Shown here piece by piece: positions 17,911-26,607 of a stretch of DNA of 64,000 bases. The stretch is taken from NCBI GenBank assembly GCA_040755755.1, contig JBFLZW010000054.1, positions 70,204 through 134,203 on the forward strand, written 5' to 3'. The position numbers and the translations under genes are program-made. This DNA comes from a bacterium (GTDB taxonomy: Bacteria > SZUA-182 > DTGQ01). The notes under the pieces were generated by a model. That model was not told where the DNA came from, ran no database searches, and saw only the letters and a list, made by a program, of their open reading frames with translations. The number at the start of each line of letters is the position of its first letter. Position 1 is the first letter of the stretch.

Positions 17911-18237
17911 ATACTACTACCGCGAAAGCGGAGATCCATGTGCTATTTGGTATTTTCCCGCAGAGACGCACAGGCGCAGAGGATATCATTTTTGGTCATT
18001 CTCTGCGCCTGTGCGTCTCTGCGGGAGATCATTCTTCATATACTTTTAAGCCGCCCCGCCCATCCGGTCGAACCCGATAGCGCCCATTTTCTCCGGCAAG
18101 GCTAACTGTTTATTTACTACCAATAAGTTAGGCTCATTTTTTCTGATCTGGCATGATACTTGGAGAAGTATAGTTCATTCCTGATAACCACTCAGGTAGA
18201 GAGACTGTTGCCATGAAAACCAGTGGAGGATAGGAAG
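17911..18237. other. Intergenic gap with perfect 25-bp inverted repeat
   Basis: Arms 17957-17981 and 18001-18025 are perfect reverse complements (25 bp) around a 19-base loop; the words (GCACAGGCGCAGAG) resemble the dispersed CTCAGGCACAAAGGGGC family. There is no T-run after either arm. A 19-base motif at 18057-18075 (CGCCCATCCGGTCGAACCC) recurs with two changes at 20309-20327. A weak stem CTAACT...AGTTAG followed by CATTTTTT at about 18103-18142 could terminate transcription. Confidence 0.8.
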
Positions 18238-18888
18238 GTGCGAAGGTGGTATTTGCTTTTAAACGCGGTGTTTGCGATTTGGGTGCTTGCCGATGGATTT
18301 AAGCGCAAGGCAAATGCTGCCCTCTGGGCAGTCGGAACGCTGGTGTTCGGATCGTATATTTTCCCCGTATATCTTATTACCAGACAGCCATCAAAGACCG
18401 AGGCACTTCCCAAGGGCAGGCCAGTATGGCGGTTCCTGAAAAATTTCGCCTTTTTCTCCGGCATCGTTTGCTGGACCCTGCTGCTGATAATGGCTGGTGT
18501 CTGGAAAGATACGTCCACGGTAAATGCCAAAGAGGAAAGCCCTGAATACAAACTTGCTGTCCTCAATGCGGAAGGTTATGTCTGCCATGACGATGAAACC
18601 GTTTACCGCTTTAGCTCGTTACTCGACCAGTTATCCAGCAACTATGGAGAAAGCCGTCAGCACATTGCGAATATTTCGGTAATAGCTTATAAGAAAGTCA
18701 GAACGCGCGACCGGAAGGATGCCTCTTTGTTGAATATCATGGAAGGCTTAAATAAGCTCTGTTATTATGGAGATTTGAAAGATCAAAAATATGCCGCCCA
18801 TGCTTCCATCTATGTCAGGTTACGATGTATGGGGCAATCTCATAAACAGGCTATCAAAGGACTGCAAGCCCTGGTGAGAGGCTATTGA
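18238..18888 (+). CDS. Unknown membrane protein with two N-terminal helices
   Basis: 216 residues from GTG 18238, chosen because GGAGG is 8 bases upstream (GTG 18223 would add five residues). Two hydrophobic segments lie at about 5-50 (WYLLLNAVFAIWVLA and a second ending FPVYLI) and another at about 75-98 (FFSGIVCWTLLLIMAGV). A soluble C-terminal ~115 residues has Lys/Arg and Tyr and ends QAIKGLQALVRGY. I do not recognise a family. It is 37 bases from the porin gene, so may be co-transcribed. Confidence 0.65.
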   Translation: MRRWYLLLNAVFAIWVLADGFKRKANAALWAVGTLVFGSYIFPVYLITRQPSKTEALPKGRPVWRFLKNFAFFSGIVCWTLLLIMAGVWKDTSTVNAKEESPEYKLAVLNAEGYVCHDDETVYRFSSLLDQLSSNYGESRQHIANISVIAYKKVRTRDRKDASLLNIMEGLNKLCYYGDLKDQKYAAHASIYVRLRCMGQSHKQAIKGLQALVRGY

Positions 18889-18925
18889 AGGCCGTGTGCC
18901 TTATATCCATGACGGAAGTACAAAA

Positions 18926-20266
18926 ATGGTGAGCAGGAAATTCTTCGGTGCAGCACTGTCGGCCCTGATTCTTGCAGGATTTCTCTCATTTTCCTCTTCC
19001 GGGTTGGCGGAGAAGGTCAAAAATGGCACTCCTCAGCCAGAGGAGCGGTCCGGAAGACGAAGACCTTACTCCTCTTTTTCCGAGGCCGGTGAATCACTGA
19101 GTAAGTATGACACCAGGGACAACAAAGCCAAGCCTGAGCAGGAAGGAGATGCCAAAATTGAAGTGGGAGTTGTCCTGGCATGGGACTACAGCTCGTATAC
19201 CGGAGCCCATATTGAGGATAGCTCCCAGCACAAGGATAAGGGCCATCACTGGCGCGGCGAGTCGGAGCTGCGCCGTGCCTCTCTTGACGTGAAGAGTAAA
19301 CTCAACAAAGACTGGCAGGCAGAGATGAAAGTTAGCTTTAGCAATGACGAAGAGCCTGCCACCGAGATTGAAGATGCCTATATGGAATTCAGCGGCTGGG
19401 ATCATGGCGACCTGATCATCGGCCAGGCCAAGGAACCGTTCGGGCTGGAAGGGTTGGCCAGTTCCGAGGATACTATAACCATCGAGCGGTCTATGGCTAC
19501 CAGTGCCTTTGCTCCGGGACGAAATCCCGGGTTGAGATTATCCGGAGCTATCCGGAAATTCACCTGGGCTGCCGGTGTCTATGAAGCCCTTGACCGTGAA
19601 GATAAACGGGACACCTATGCCCTGACCGGCCGGTTGACCATCGCCCCCTGGCAGCATAAAACCCGTGTGCTGCATCTGGGCCTTGCAGGTTCCGTCAGGG
19701 ACTTTGGCGGCGAGAAGTATCAAATTCAAGAGCGTGCCGAAGTACATGCCGCAGAAAAAAGCGTTACCGGCATCGAGACCCTGGCGGATAAAGTCAATCT
19801 TATGGGACTCGAAGCAGCCTGGGTGTCCGGGCCCATCTCGCTGCAGGCAGAATATATGGCCGTATCGGTAGAAGCGGATATCGGTGATGATGCCGCCTAC
19901 AAGGGTTATTACCTGCTGGGAAGCTATTGCCTGACCGGAGAATCCCGGGCATACAAAAAAGGAACTTTCGATAGTATTAAACCCAGGGCCCGATACGGAG
20001 CTTTTGAACTGGTGGTCCGCTCCAGTGTTCTGGACGCTTCTATTCCTCTGTCTTCAAAAATTCCGCTTCCTGCCTCTGGCCGGGAAAATAACGACCATAG
20101 CCGTGCAGGGGTCAAGGCCGCCAGCCTTACCCTGGGCATGAACTACTACTTCAACCGGCAGGTGCGGCTGATGCTCAACTCCATCCACACCAATCTGTCC
20201 GGTAATGTATCGAAGGATGAAGATAATGCCAGTGCGGTTTCCTTCAGGGCTCAGTATAGTCATTAA
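18926..20266 (+). CDS. Phosphate-selective porin O/P-type outer-membrane protein
   Basis: 446 residues from ATG 18926 (GGAAGT upstream; the GTG at 18896 would precede the signal peptide by ten residues). Signal peptide to about GLAEK, a short charged linker, then an OprO/OprP-type barrel with EVGVVLAWDYSSY, LRRASLDVKSKL, DAYMEFSGWDHGDLIIGQAKEPFGLE and ASLTLGMNYYFNRQVRLMLN near the C-terminus. It is likely an outer-membrane channel for phosphate or polyphosphate-like anions, judged by family only. The VTC polyphosphate polymerase-like gene is two genes downstream. Confidence 0.8.
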   Translation: MVSRKFFGAALSALILAGFLSFSSSGLAEKVKNGTPQPEERSGRRRPYSSFSEAGESLSKYDTRDNKAKPEQEGDAKIEVGVVLAWDYSSYTGAHIEDSSQHKDKGHHWRGESELRRASLDVKSKLNKDWQAEMKVSFSNDEEPATEIEDAYMEFSGWDHGDLIIGQAKEPFGLEGLASSEDTITIERSMATSAFAPGRNPGLRLSGAIRKFTWAAGVYEALDREDKRDTYALTGRLTIAPWQHKTRVLHLGLAGSVRDFGGEKYQIQERAEVHAAEKSVTGIETLADKVNLMGLEAAWVSGPISLQAEYMAVSVEADIGDDAAYKGYYLLGSYCLTGESRAYKKGTFDSIKPRARYGAFELVVRSSVLDASIPLSSKIPLPASGRENNDHSRAGVKAASLTLGMNYYFNRQVRLMLNSIHTNLSGNVSKDEDNASAVSFRAQYSH

Positions 20267-20453
20267 TTCACTAATCCCTGCTCAATTCGCCCCCCTGGTC
20301 CTCCTGGTCGCCCATACGGTCGAACTCAATGCTCTGCCTGTCCGGAGGGTGAAGATAAGATAATACTTGATTTTCAATATCTTGTTCCGATCCAGAAAGT
20401 CTGGCATGGGAATTGGAAAAATAGTAATCAACAGACAGATTGGGAGGTATTCC

Positions 20454-21248
20454 ATGAAAGATACTACCAGAATAGCATTATTACATCAGCATCTGAGGGA
20501 ATTGAAATTGGACAATATTTTGGAACACTACCCTGAGCTTATGCAGCAGGCTGAGGACCGGGAATCGAGCTATGAGGAGTTCCTCTTATCACTGACCGAG
20601 CTGGAGCTTCGGGTAAGAGCGCAGAACAGCCTCAACCACCGGATCGAAGATGCCCGGTTTCCTCTCTTGAAGACCCTGGAGTCTTTTGATCTGAATGAAA
20701 TCCCCGGCCCTGCTGGCCGCCTGATTCAGGAATTGATGAATGGAGAATACATCGTGCAGCACCGGAATGTAATAATCCTGGGGGAAGCCAGGACAGGGAA
20801 AACCCACCTGGCCATAGCCCTGGGAGTCGAAGCCTGCCGCCAGGGAGTGAGGACCCGCTTCGTGACCTCCGGCAGTCTGGCTCATGAGTTGATTGAAGCC
20901 CGCAGGGAGCGGGCCTTAAGCCGACTGGTCGGGAAATATGATCGCTATGGGCTTTTGATTCTCGATGAGCTTGGGGCTGAGCCCTTTTCACCCGAAGGAG
21001 CCGAGCTTGTGTTCGAAGTTCTGGCCGAGCGCCACAAAAAGGCATCGGTAATTATTGCCTCTCGCCTTGAATTCGCGGAATGGACTCAAATTTTCGGGGA
21101 GACTACTCTTACCAACGCGCTCGTAGACCGGCTGACCCATAATGCCGCAATTATCACCCTCCCGGAGAGGGTTGCCGTCTCGAAAAGACTATCTATAAGG
21201 AAGGATGACAGAGGTGATTCAGCGGGAAGGACTGCAACTGCGACATGA
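20454..21248 (+). CDS. IstB-like ATPase without an IstA partner
   Basis: 264 residues from ATG 20454, chosen because GGGAGGT lies 5 bases upstream. The N-terminal helical region (LRELKLDNILEHYPEL) is IstB-like. Walker A is GEARTGKTH, Walker B LLILDELGAEPFS, then SNQEF-like region SRLEFAEW, and sensor residues LVDRLTHNA. IstB proteins are the AAA+ helpers of IS21 transposases, and some act as DnaA/DnaC-like ATPases. No istA or IS ends are found here. It overlaps the VTC gene by 44 bases out of frame, so it is now embedded in that operon. Confidence 0.85.
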   Translation: MKDTTRIALLHQHLRELKLDNILEHYPELMQQAEDRESSYEEFLLSLTELELRVRAQNSLNHRIEDARFPLLKTLESFDLNEIPGPAGRLIQELMNGEYIVQHRNVIILGEARTGKTHLAIALGVEACRQGVRTRFVTSGSLAHELIEARRERALSRLVGKYDRYGLLILDELGAEPFSPEGAELVFEVLAERHKKASVIIASRLEFAEWTQIFGETTLTNALVDRLTHNAAIITLPERVAVSKRLSIRKDDRGDSAGRTATAT

Positions 21249-21933
21249 ATTAAAATTTTACATCGATCCTCCACAGTATCGGATTCTTCGAAGCAGGCTC
21301 TCGGCACTCCTGGCAATGGACCCGTATACCGGTCCTGACGGACGCTATCATATCAGGAGCCTCTACTTCGATGACTTCAGGAACACCGCCCTGTTCGATA
21401 AGCAGGCAGGGGTTGCCCGTCGAAAGAAATACCGGATGCGCATCTATGATTACAGCGATGCGGTTATTAAGCTCGAACGAAAAATCAAGCTGAATGAGTA
21501 TATCGGCAAGGAGAGTGTCCGGATCACCCGGGAGGAGGCTGACCGCATTTTGGCCGGAGATGTCGCTTTTCTGGCCAGATCGCAGAGCCGCCTTCTCAGG
21601 TCATTCTACCTGGAGAGCCGTATCAACCTCCTGCGGCCCAACGTGATTGTGGACTACTATCGTGAGGCGTATGTTCATCCGATGGGCAATGTCCGGATCA
21701 CCTTTGATATCGGCGTGCATACAGGGTTTGGCTCGGTGGCGATTTTTGACCGCCATCTCTTCACTACGGGAGCTATCGAGGAGCCTGGTACGATTCTGGA
21801 AATCAAGTTTGATAATTTCCTGCCCCAGGCCATTCAGGGGTTGTTCCCCAGTACGATTCGACCGCGATTAACTATCGGAAAATTCGTCATCTGCAAGAAG
21901 CATACGAAATATAACGATTGGGAGGATAATTAA
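21205..21933 (+). CDS. VTC-domain protein (polyphosphate polymerase-like)
   Basis: 242 residues forming a single VTC domain, a triphosphate-tunnel fold. Conserved residues are visible: RHELKFYI at the start, SLYFDD, the basic YRMRIY and KLERKIK strands, VDYYREAYV and LEIKFDNFLP with acidic metal ligands. Yeast VTC4 uses this domain to make polyphosphate from ATP; bacterial stand-alone versions are less well characterised. The start overlaps istB by 44 bases; a GTG at 21213 is also possible. It is followed after 2 bases by the DUF4956 gene, a frequent partner. Confidence 0.88.
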   Translation: MTEVIQREGLQLRHELKFYIDPPQYRILRSRLSALLAMDPYTGPDGRYHIRSLYFDDFRNTALFDKQAGVARRKKYRMRIYDYSDAVIKLERKIKLNEYIGKESVRITREEADRILAGDVAFLARSQSRLLRSFYLESRINLLRPNVIVDYYREAYVHPMGNVRITFDIGVHTGFGSVAIFDRHLFTTGAIEEPGTILEIKFDNFLPQAIQGLFPSTIRPRLTIGKFVICKKHTKYNDWEDN

Positions 21934-21935
21934 CA

Positions 21936-22604
21936 ATGATTACTCTTGAAGAATTAATGAATATGTTAAATGGCCTGTCTCAAGTCAACCAGCCGATCAC
22001 CGCCATGCGGGTGGTGTTGACCCTGCTGATCACCTGCATTATTGGCCAGTTTATATTCTTTGTCTACCGGAAAACCTTCAAAGGAGTTCTCTACACCCGC
22101 AACTTCAACGTGGGGCTGGTAATGATCGCTATGGTGACAGCACTCGTCATCCTGCCCATCAGTTCCAACATTCTCCTTTCTCTGGGGATGGTGGGCGCTC
22201 TCAGCATCGTACGCTTTCGCACTGCTATCAAGGATCCCATCGATACCGTGTTCATGTTCTGGGCTATCGGGGTGGGTATCTGCTGCGGTGCGGGCTTCTA
22301 TATGGTGGGTATTATCGGCAGCCTCATGATCGGGCTTTTCATGTTCCTGATGAACCAGGTGAGCCTGAGCGGGGAAGAGCCCTATCTCCTGGTGGTCCAC
22401 TTTGAAAACGGGGCCGAGACCGCAGTCCGTGAGGCACTTCCGGCACACAAGCTCAAATCTCAAACCGTGACTGCTGCCGGCGTGGAACTGATGCTTGAGG
22501 TCCGTGCCAAGGCCAATGCCGCCTCCAGGATGGATAAGCTCCTTCAAATTGCAGGTGTCAAGGATGCCGCACTCATCAGCTATAATGGTGATTATGTGTC
22601 GTGA
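21936..22604 (+). CDS. DUF4956 membrane protein
   Basis: 222 residues with about four transmembrane segments (about 22-45, 60-80, 85-105 with SLGMVGALSIVRFRTAIKDP, 110-140) and a soluble C-terminal ACT-like half. The SIVRFRTAIKDP stretch after a helix is the hallmark of DUF4956, whose genes commonly sit beside VTC-domain genes. It may be the membrane partner or transporter for the polymer made by VTC; this is inferred from gene neighbourhood. Confidence 0.85.
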   Translation: MITLEELMNMLNGLSQVNQPITAMRVVLTLLITCIIGQFIFFVYRKTFKGVLYTRNFNVGLVMIAMVTALVILPISSNILLSLGMVGALSIVRFRTAIKDPIDTVFMFWAIGVGICCGAGFYMVGIIGSLMIGLFMFLMNQVSLSGEEPYLLVVHFENGAETAVREALPAHKLKSQTVTAAGVELMLEVRAKANAASRMDKLLQIAGVKDAALISYNGDYVS

Positions 22605-22622
22605 ACATGATATGCTAGAGGG

Positions 22623-23513
22623 ATGCGCATGAAAGTATTCCTGGTTGTATTGTCATGTGCGGTTATAACTATGGCTGGAGGGCTTCTTTTCGAGACTGGC
22701 CGTATCAGTGACGGCCTTAAGTCTGTCCAGGTTGAAGCATCAACCTTTCCCTATGACCTGGACAATCCGGCAGATAAATTTAAGCTGCCTCATGTTTTGG
22801 ATGAAATCTCCGGCATCTCATATTTGCCGGAAAATAAACTGGCCTGTGTCCAGGATGAGGATGGGATAATCTATGTATTTGATCTTGAACGAAAGAAGAT
22901 AACCGCTACCTGCGAATTCGGCAGGGAAAGGGATTATGAGGACATTGCCCTCGTGAACAATACTGCGTATGTCTTGCAAAGTAATGGCCAGATACTGGAA
23001 ATAACCGACTTCTGGAGAAAAGACCCCACGATTAGCAGGCTAAAAACCCCACTCCTGTCGAAAAAAAATGATACTGAAGGACTGGCTTTCGACGCTGAAT
23101 CGAATTCATTGCTGATTACCTGCAAGGGATCGCAGAACACGAAAAAAAAACGCGGTGGTTTACCTGGTTTAAATGGTTTACAGGGTGAAAATACAGTTTA
23201 CCAGTTTGATCTCGGTACCCGGAAGCTTTCGGTAAAATTGGGGTATACGGTTGGAGCGGATGATGCATCCTTTCACCCATCCGGAATTGCAGTTCATCCG
23301 ATAACCCGGGATATTTATATCCTGAGCTCGGTCAATAAAACATTAATCGTTGTACATCCGGAAGGGGAAATTATCGCAGCCAGGAGATTGGATAACAAAA
23401 CCTTCAAACAGCCGGAAGGAATCTGTTTTAATCCCGATGGAGATTTATTTATTTCAAATGAAAGGCACCAGGAGGGCAAGGCCAATATCCTGCGATTTAA
23501 CTATCAACCGTAA
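22623..23513 (+). CDS. SdiA-regulated-family beta-propeller-like protein
   Basis: 296 residues with an N-terminal signal peptide or anchor (VFLVVLSCAVITMAGGLL). The rest matches the SdiA-regulated family: LDEISGISYLPE, YDVFDLE-type strands, RDYEDIAL, NDTEGLAFDAESNSLLITCK, HPSGIAVHP and QPEGICFNPDGDLFISNE. These proteins are periplasmic and of unknown function, with propeller-like repeats. ATG 22629 is an equally good start. It lies 18 bases after DUF4956, so is likely last in the istB-VTC operon. Confidence 0.8.
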   Translation: MRMKVFLVVLSCAVITMAGGLLFETGRISDGLKSVQVEASTFPYDLDNPADKFKLPHVLDEISGISYLPENKLACVQDEDGIIYVFDLERKKITATCEFGRERDYEDIALVNNTAYVLQSNGQILEITDFWRKDPTISRLKTPLLSKKNDTEGLAFDAESNSLLITCKGSQNTKKKRGGLPGLNGLQGENTVYQFDLGTRKLSVKLGYTVGADDASFHPSGIAVHPITRDIYILSSVNKTLIVVHPEGEIIAARRLDNKTFKQPEGICFNPDGDLFISNERHQEGKANILRFNYQP

Positions 23514-23693
23514 TATGCAAGTCAAATGAAGAGCCTGACCGTTGTTAGCAGTCTGACATTTATCTGTCTGATGGCTGCCTTGCCTGGCCTGGCTAGAGGG
23601 GGAAACAGGAGGGCTATCAGCTTTACCAGGATCCGGGAGTGCATGAGCAGAACTCTCCCTAAAACTATTTGAATTTGCTTGTTGCACTCCTCC

Positions 23694-25019
23694 CTACCCC
23701 GTCTCCTCGGCAGCCATCTGAATGCCTGCGGCCACATCGGGAATGATGCCCAGCTTGATATAGATCGGATTAATCATTTCGCTGAGGGCCGAAAGCCTGC
23801 TGGCAAATGCCAGTGATCCGAGAATACAGCAGGCCCCTCCGATCATGAGCGTATTCGGCGCGCCAATGGCACTGGCCAGACTGCCGGCCAGCAGGCTGCC
23901 GCAGGGTTCCATACCGACAAAGGCCATGGTGAAAAAACTCATTATCCGGCCACGCTTATCTTCCTCCACAATGGTCTGCAGGAGCGTATTGCTTGAAGCC
24001 ATCTGCACCATGATCCCAAATCCGGTCAACAGCAGGGGGAACAGCGAGAGTATCAGAACACGGGAAAGGGAAAAAGCGACCAGCCCGATGCCAAAGATGC
24101 CCGAAGCAATGGCGATCATTTTCCCAAGCCCCAGAACGCTTCTCTGCGAGGCAAGGTAAAGAGAGCCCAGGAAAGCTCCTGCGCCCGAAGCTGCGACCAG
24201 GAAACCCAGGGTCCTGGAGCCGCCGTGAAGAATGGTTTTGGCGAAAATAGGCATCAGTACCATATAGGGCATACCCATGAAACTGACCAGAGCGAGGAGC
24301 AGCAAAACCGATCTGATGGGTGCAAACCCGAAAGCGTACGAGAATCCTTCCCGGAGCTCCTGCATGACATAGGGCCTTTGGCCACTTTTTTCTTTCGGTG
24401 CAATCTTCATGGCCAGCAGGGCTACGATAACCGCCAGAAATGTCAGGCCATTCAGGAGAAAGCACACCCCCTCCCCGACGAAAGAAATGAGTATGCCCGC
24501 TATGGATGGCCCAACCAGCCGGGCCCCGTTAAACATCGTGGAGTTGAGGGCGATTGCATTGCCCAGGTCATCCTTTCCGTCAATCATATCCACCAGAAAT
24601 GCCTGGCGGCCAGGGATGTCAAAGCCGTTGACCAGACCGATGAATATGCTTAACAGTATGATATGCCAGGCCGCAACATGACCGGATAAAGCGAGAGCGG
24701 CCAGAATGAAGGCTTGAATCATGGACAGAGTCTGAGTGGCGATCACAAGACGCCGGCGGTTCCATCTGTCGATCAGCACCCCGGCCAGCGGAGCAAAAAG
24801 GAAGGCGGGAATTTGACTGGCAAATCCGACCACACCGAGCAGAAACACCGAATGGGTCAGGTTATACACCAGCCAGCTCATGGCCACCATCTGCATCCAG
24901 GTGCCAATCAGGGAAATGCTCTGGCCAAAGAAGAAGAGACGAAAATTCCTGTAACGAAGAGAGCGAAGGATCAGCTTCAGTCCTTTTACTTCGCGAGAGC
25001 TAGTTTGCGCAGGTTCCAT
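23694..25019 (-). CDS. MFS exporter (EntS/MFS_3-like)
   Basis: 441 residues with about twelve hydrophobic segments. The N-terminus FRLFFFGQSISLIGTWMQ and the loop GVLIDRWNRRRLVIATQTL are typical of the MFS_3 branch (DHA3, EntS- and macrolide efflux-like). It exports small molecules by proton antiport; the substrate is unknown. It is convergent with the SdiA-like gene and apparently monocistronic. Confidence 0.88.
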   Translation of the reverse strand: MEPAQTSSREVKGLKLILRSLRYRNFRLFFFGQSISLIGTWMQMVAMSWLVYNLTHSVFLLGVVGFASQIPAFLFAPLAGVLIDRWNRRRLVIATQTLSMIQAFILAALALSGHVAAWHIILLSIFIGLVNGFDIPGRQAFLVDMIDGKDDLGNAIALNSTMFNGARLVGPSIAGILISFVGEGVCFLLNGLTFLAVIVALLAMKIAPKEKSGQRPYVMQELREGFSYAFGFAPIRSVLLLLALVSFMGMPYMVLMPIFAKTILHGGSRTLGFLVAASGAGAFLGSLYLASQRSVLGLGKMIAIASGIFGIGLVAFSLSRVLILSLFPLLLTGFGIMVQMASSNTLLQTIVEEDKRGRIMSFFTMAFVGMEPCGSLLAGSLASAIGAPNTLMIGGACCILGSLAFASRLSALSEMINPIYIKLGIIPDVAAGIQMAAEETG

Positions 25020-25321
25020 ATTCTTTTTTCGGTTTTTCCCTTATCTCAACAATGGCTTTCTCCTGTAGGCCTTCTGATTATGCATACGACATGTTTCTCC
25101 TCGGTCCTTTAATTCCACTCATTATACAGCCTCTCTCCTGAAATGACAATTGAAAGATGCTGATTGAAAATCATAGCCCCGAAAATTCCCCGAAAATCCG
25201 ATTAATTACGTAAACAAATATATTATTCGTCAAAATATCTGATAAAGACGAAGTTTAAGTTATCGAAACGATTAACTATCAGCTTAACAGAAGCTTAAGC
25301 TTAAGAAAGGATTGACGGGAA
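25020..25321. other. Intergenic gap between divergent genes
   Basis: Divergent promoters for the MFS gene and the phospholipase-like gene are expected here. The half next to the latter is A/T-rich and holds a self-complementary AAGCTTAAGCTTAAG stretch near 25291-25306. No gene or known RNA element was seen. Confidence 0.4.
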
Positions 25322-26281
25322 ATGAAAAAATGTATCTTCATGACTCTGGCTACACTCCTGGTATTAAGTTTCACCTGCGATCATGGTTTTGCCTGGGGGC
25401 CTGCCACGCACACGTATATTATGCGAAAGCTGGATAGGGGGTTTGGAATAGCAAATTCACAAAAGCTGTATGGAGCCATAGCTCCTGACATCTTCAGCTA
25501 TATTTACCGGGTACCAAACAGGAGGTATTTAGAAGAGCAGATGCATTATGAATTCATGGGCGTCTGGGACGAGGCCGAGGGGAAAAATGAAAAAGCGTTT
25601 GCCCTCGGATTTATAAGCCATAATGATGTTTGGGGAGCGGATTACGTTGCCCGCCATGTGCCTGACTATGAGAGCATGAAAGCCCAACAGCTCATCGACA
25701 GGATACTGAAAGAAAATCCATCCCACTATTCTGCGGACGTAAAGGGCGTCCTGAATGCGCTGCTGGCTCTTGGCTATGGGCACGCCGAAGAACTCTGCCG
25801 CATTGCTGTAGAATATAGTGTGGATCTCTTGATAAAACGGTATAATGATCCGGAAATCGGGGCCAGAATTGCCCTTTCGTCCACACTGCGGGACTCAAGC
25901 ATCCCATCTCTCCTGGCCGGGGTCTATGGCCGGGATGAAGACGAGAAAAAGGTCATTATTCAGGGTGAAGCGGCATTTCAGAAGATCATGGCATCTTACG
26001 GAAAAGACCTGCTCCAGGATGAAAAATCCGCGATTAAGGCAGTTGCCGGGCATATCGCTGCAATTGCTCCCCAGGCACTGTGTATCGAGCTTCCCGAGAA
26101 GGAGAAATTAGTCAAAATTGGTGTTGAGCTTATCAACGGTGGAATGGCTGTCTGCAAGTCCGACTATCATCAACTTGTCTTGGCATCGGTCAAAGCCATA
26201 AAGGAAAAAATCAGTCTGGGAAATTTCGAGAGTAATCTGGATGATCCCGGTAACTTGGAGAGTATGGAACCTGCGGAATAG
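25322..26281 (+). CDS. Zinc-dependent phospholipase C-family protein
   Basis: 319 residues. A signal peptide ends near DHGFA, after which the mature N-terminus begins W-GPATHTYI, the Trp1/His zinc-binding start typical of the phospholipase C/P1 nuclease-like family. More His and Asp ligands occur in AIAPDIF, MHYEFM and FISHNDVWGADY. It is likely exported and membrane- or periplasm-active. The substrate is not shown. A 10-bp stem (26293-26302 with 26339-26348) follows the stop. Confidence 0.75.
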   Translation: MKKCIFMTLATLLVLSFTCDHGFAWGPATHTYIMRKLDRGFGIANSQKLYGAIAPDIFSYIYRVPNRRYLEEQMHYEFMGVWDEAEGKNEKAFALGFISHNDVWGADYVARHVPDYESMKAQQLIDRILKENPSHYSADVKGVLNALLALGYGHAEELCRIAVEYSVDLLIKRYNDPEIGARIALSSTLRDSSIPSLLAGVYGRDEDEKKVIIQGEAAFQKIMASYGKDLLQDEKSAIKAVAGHIAAIAPQALCIELPEKEKLVKIGVELINGGMAVCKSDYHQLVLASVKAIKEKISLGNFESNLDDPGNLESMEPAE

Positions 26282-26607
26282 GAGCTCCGGATATCCCCTC
26301 CCCCGGCATCATCCTGTCATTCTGTCAAGGTTGATCAAGGGAGGGGATGCGTTATCAGTGGTCAGTGGTCAGTAAAAACTGATCCCTCGTATATATCAGC
26401 CAGCACACCGCATGTCATTCCCGCGCAGGCGGGGATGTCGGGCAGTTGAGCATCGAATAGCCAAAGGTAACGTTGTGCCTGTGTGCCCCTTTGTGCCTGA
26501 GTAGTTACCATGTCGGAAATAAAGATTGATTCTTACCTCTTGTTTTTCTCTCCTTCAAACCATCTCTCGATTAAAAGGTAATCTATCAAAAAGGCTTTGC
26601 CCGCAGC
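26282..26607. repeat. Repeat-rich intergenic region
   Basis: Holds, in order: a stem ATCCCCTCCC/GGGAGGGGAT (26293-26302 and 26339-26348), a CAGTGGTCAGT repeat (26351-26383), a short palindrome-like CCCGCGCAGGCGGG (26416-26436), and a TGTGCCTGAGTAGTTACC repeat (26473-26510). No gene. Confidence 0.7.

Noticed and set aside
18045-18145. Possible cyclic-di-GMP-type riboswitch before the membrane protein
   Set aside because: Single words resemble the consensus, but the conserved core and pairing order are not present.
23514-23693. Short frames in the gap before the MFS gene
   Set aside because: No start signal or family resemblance; simply the gap between convergent genes.
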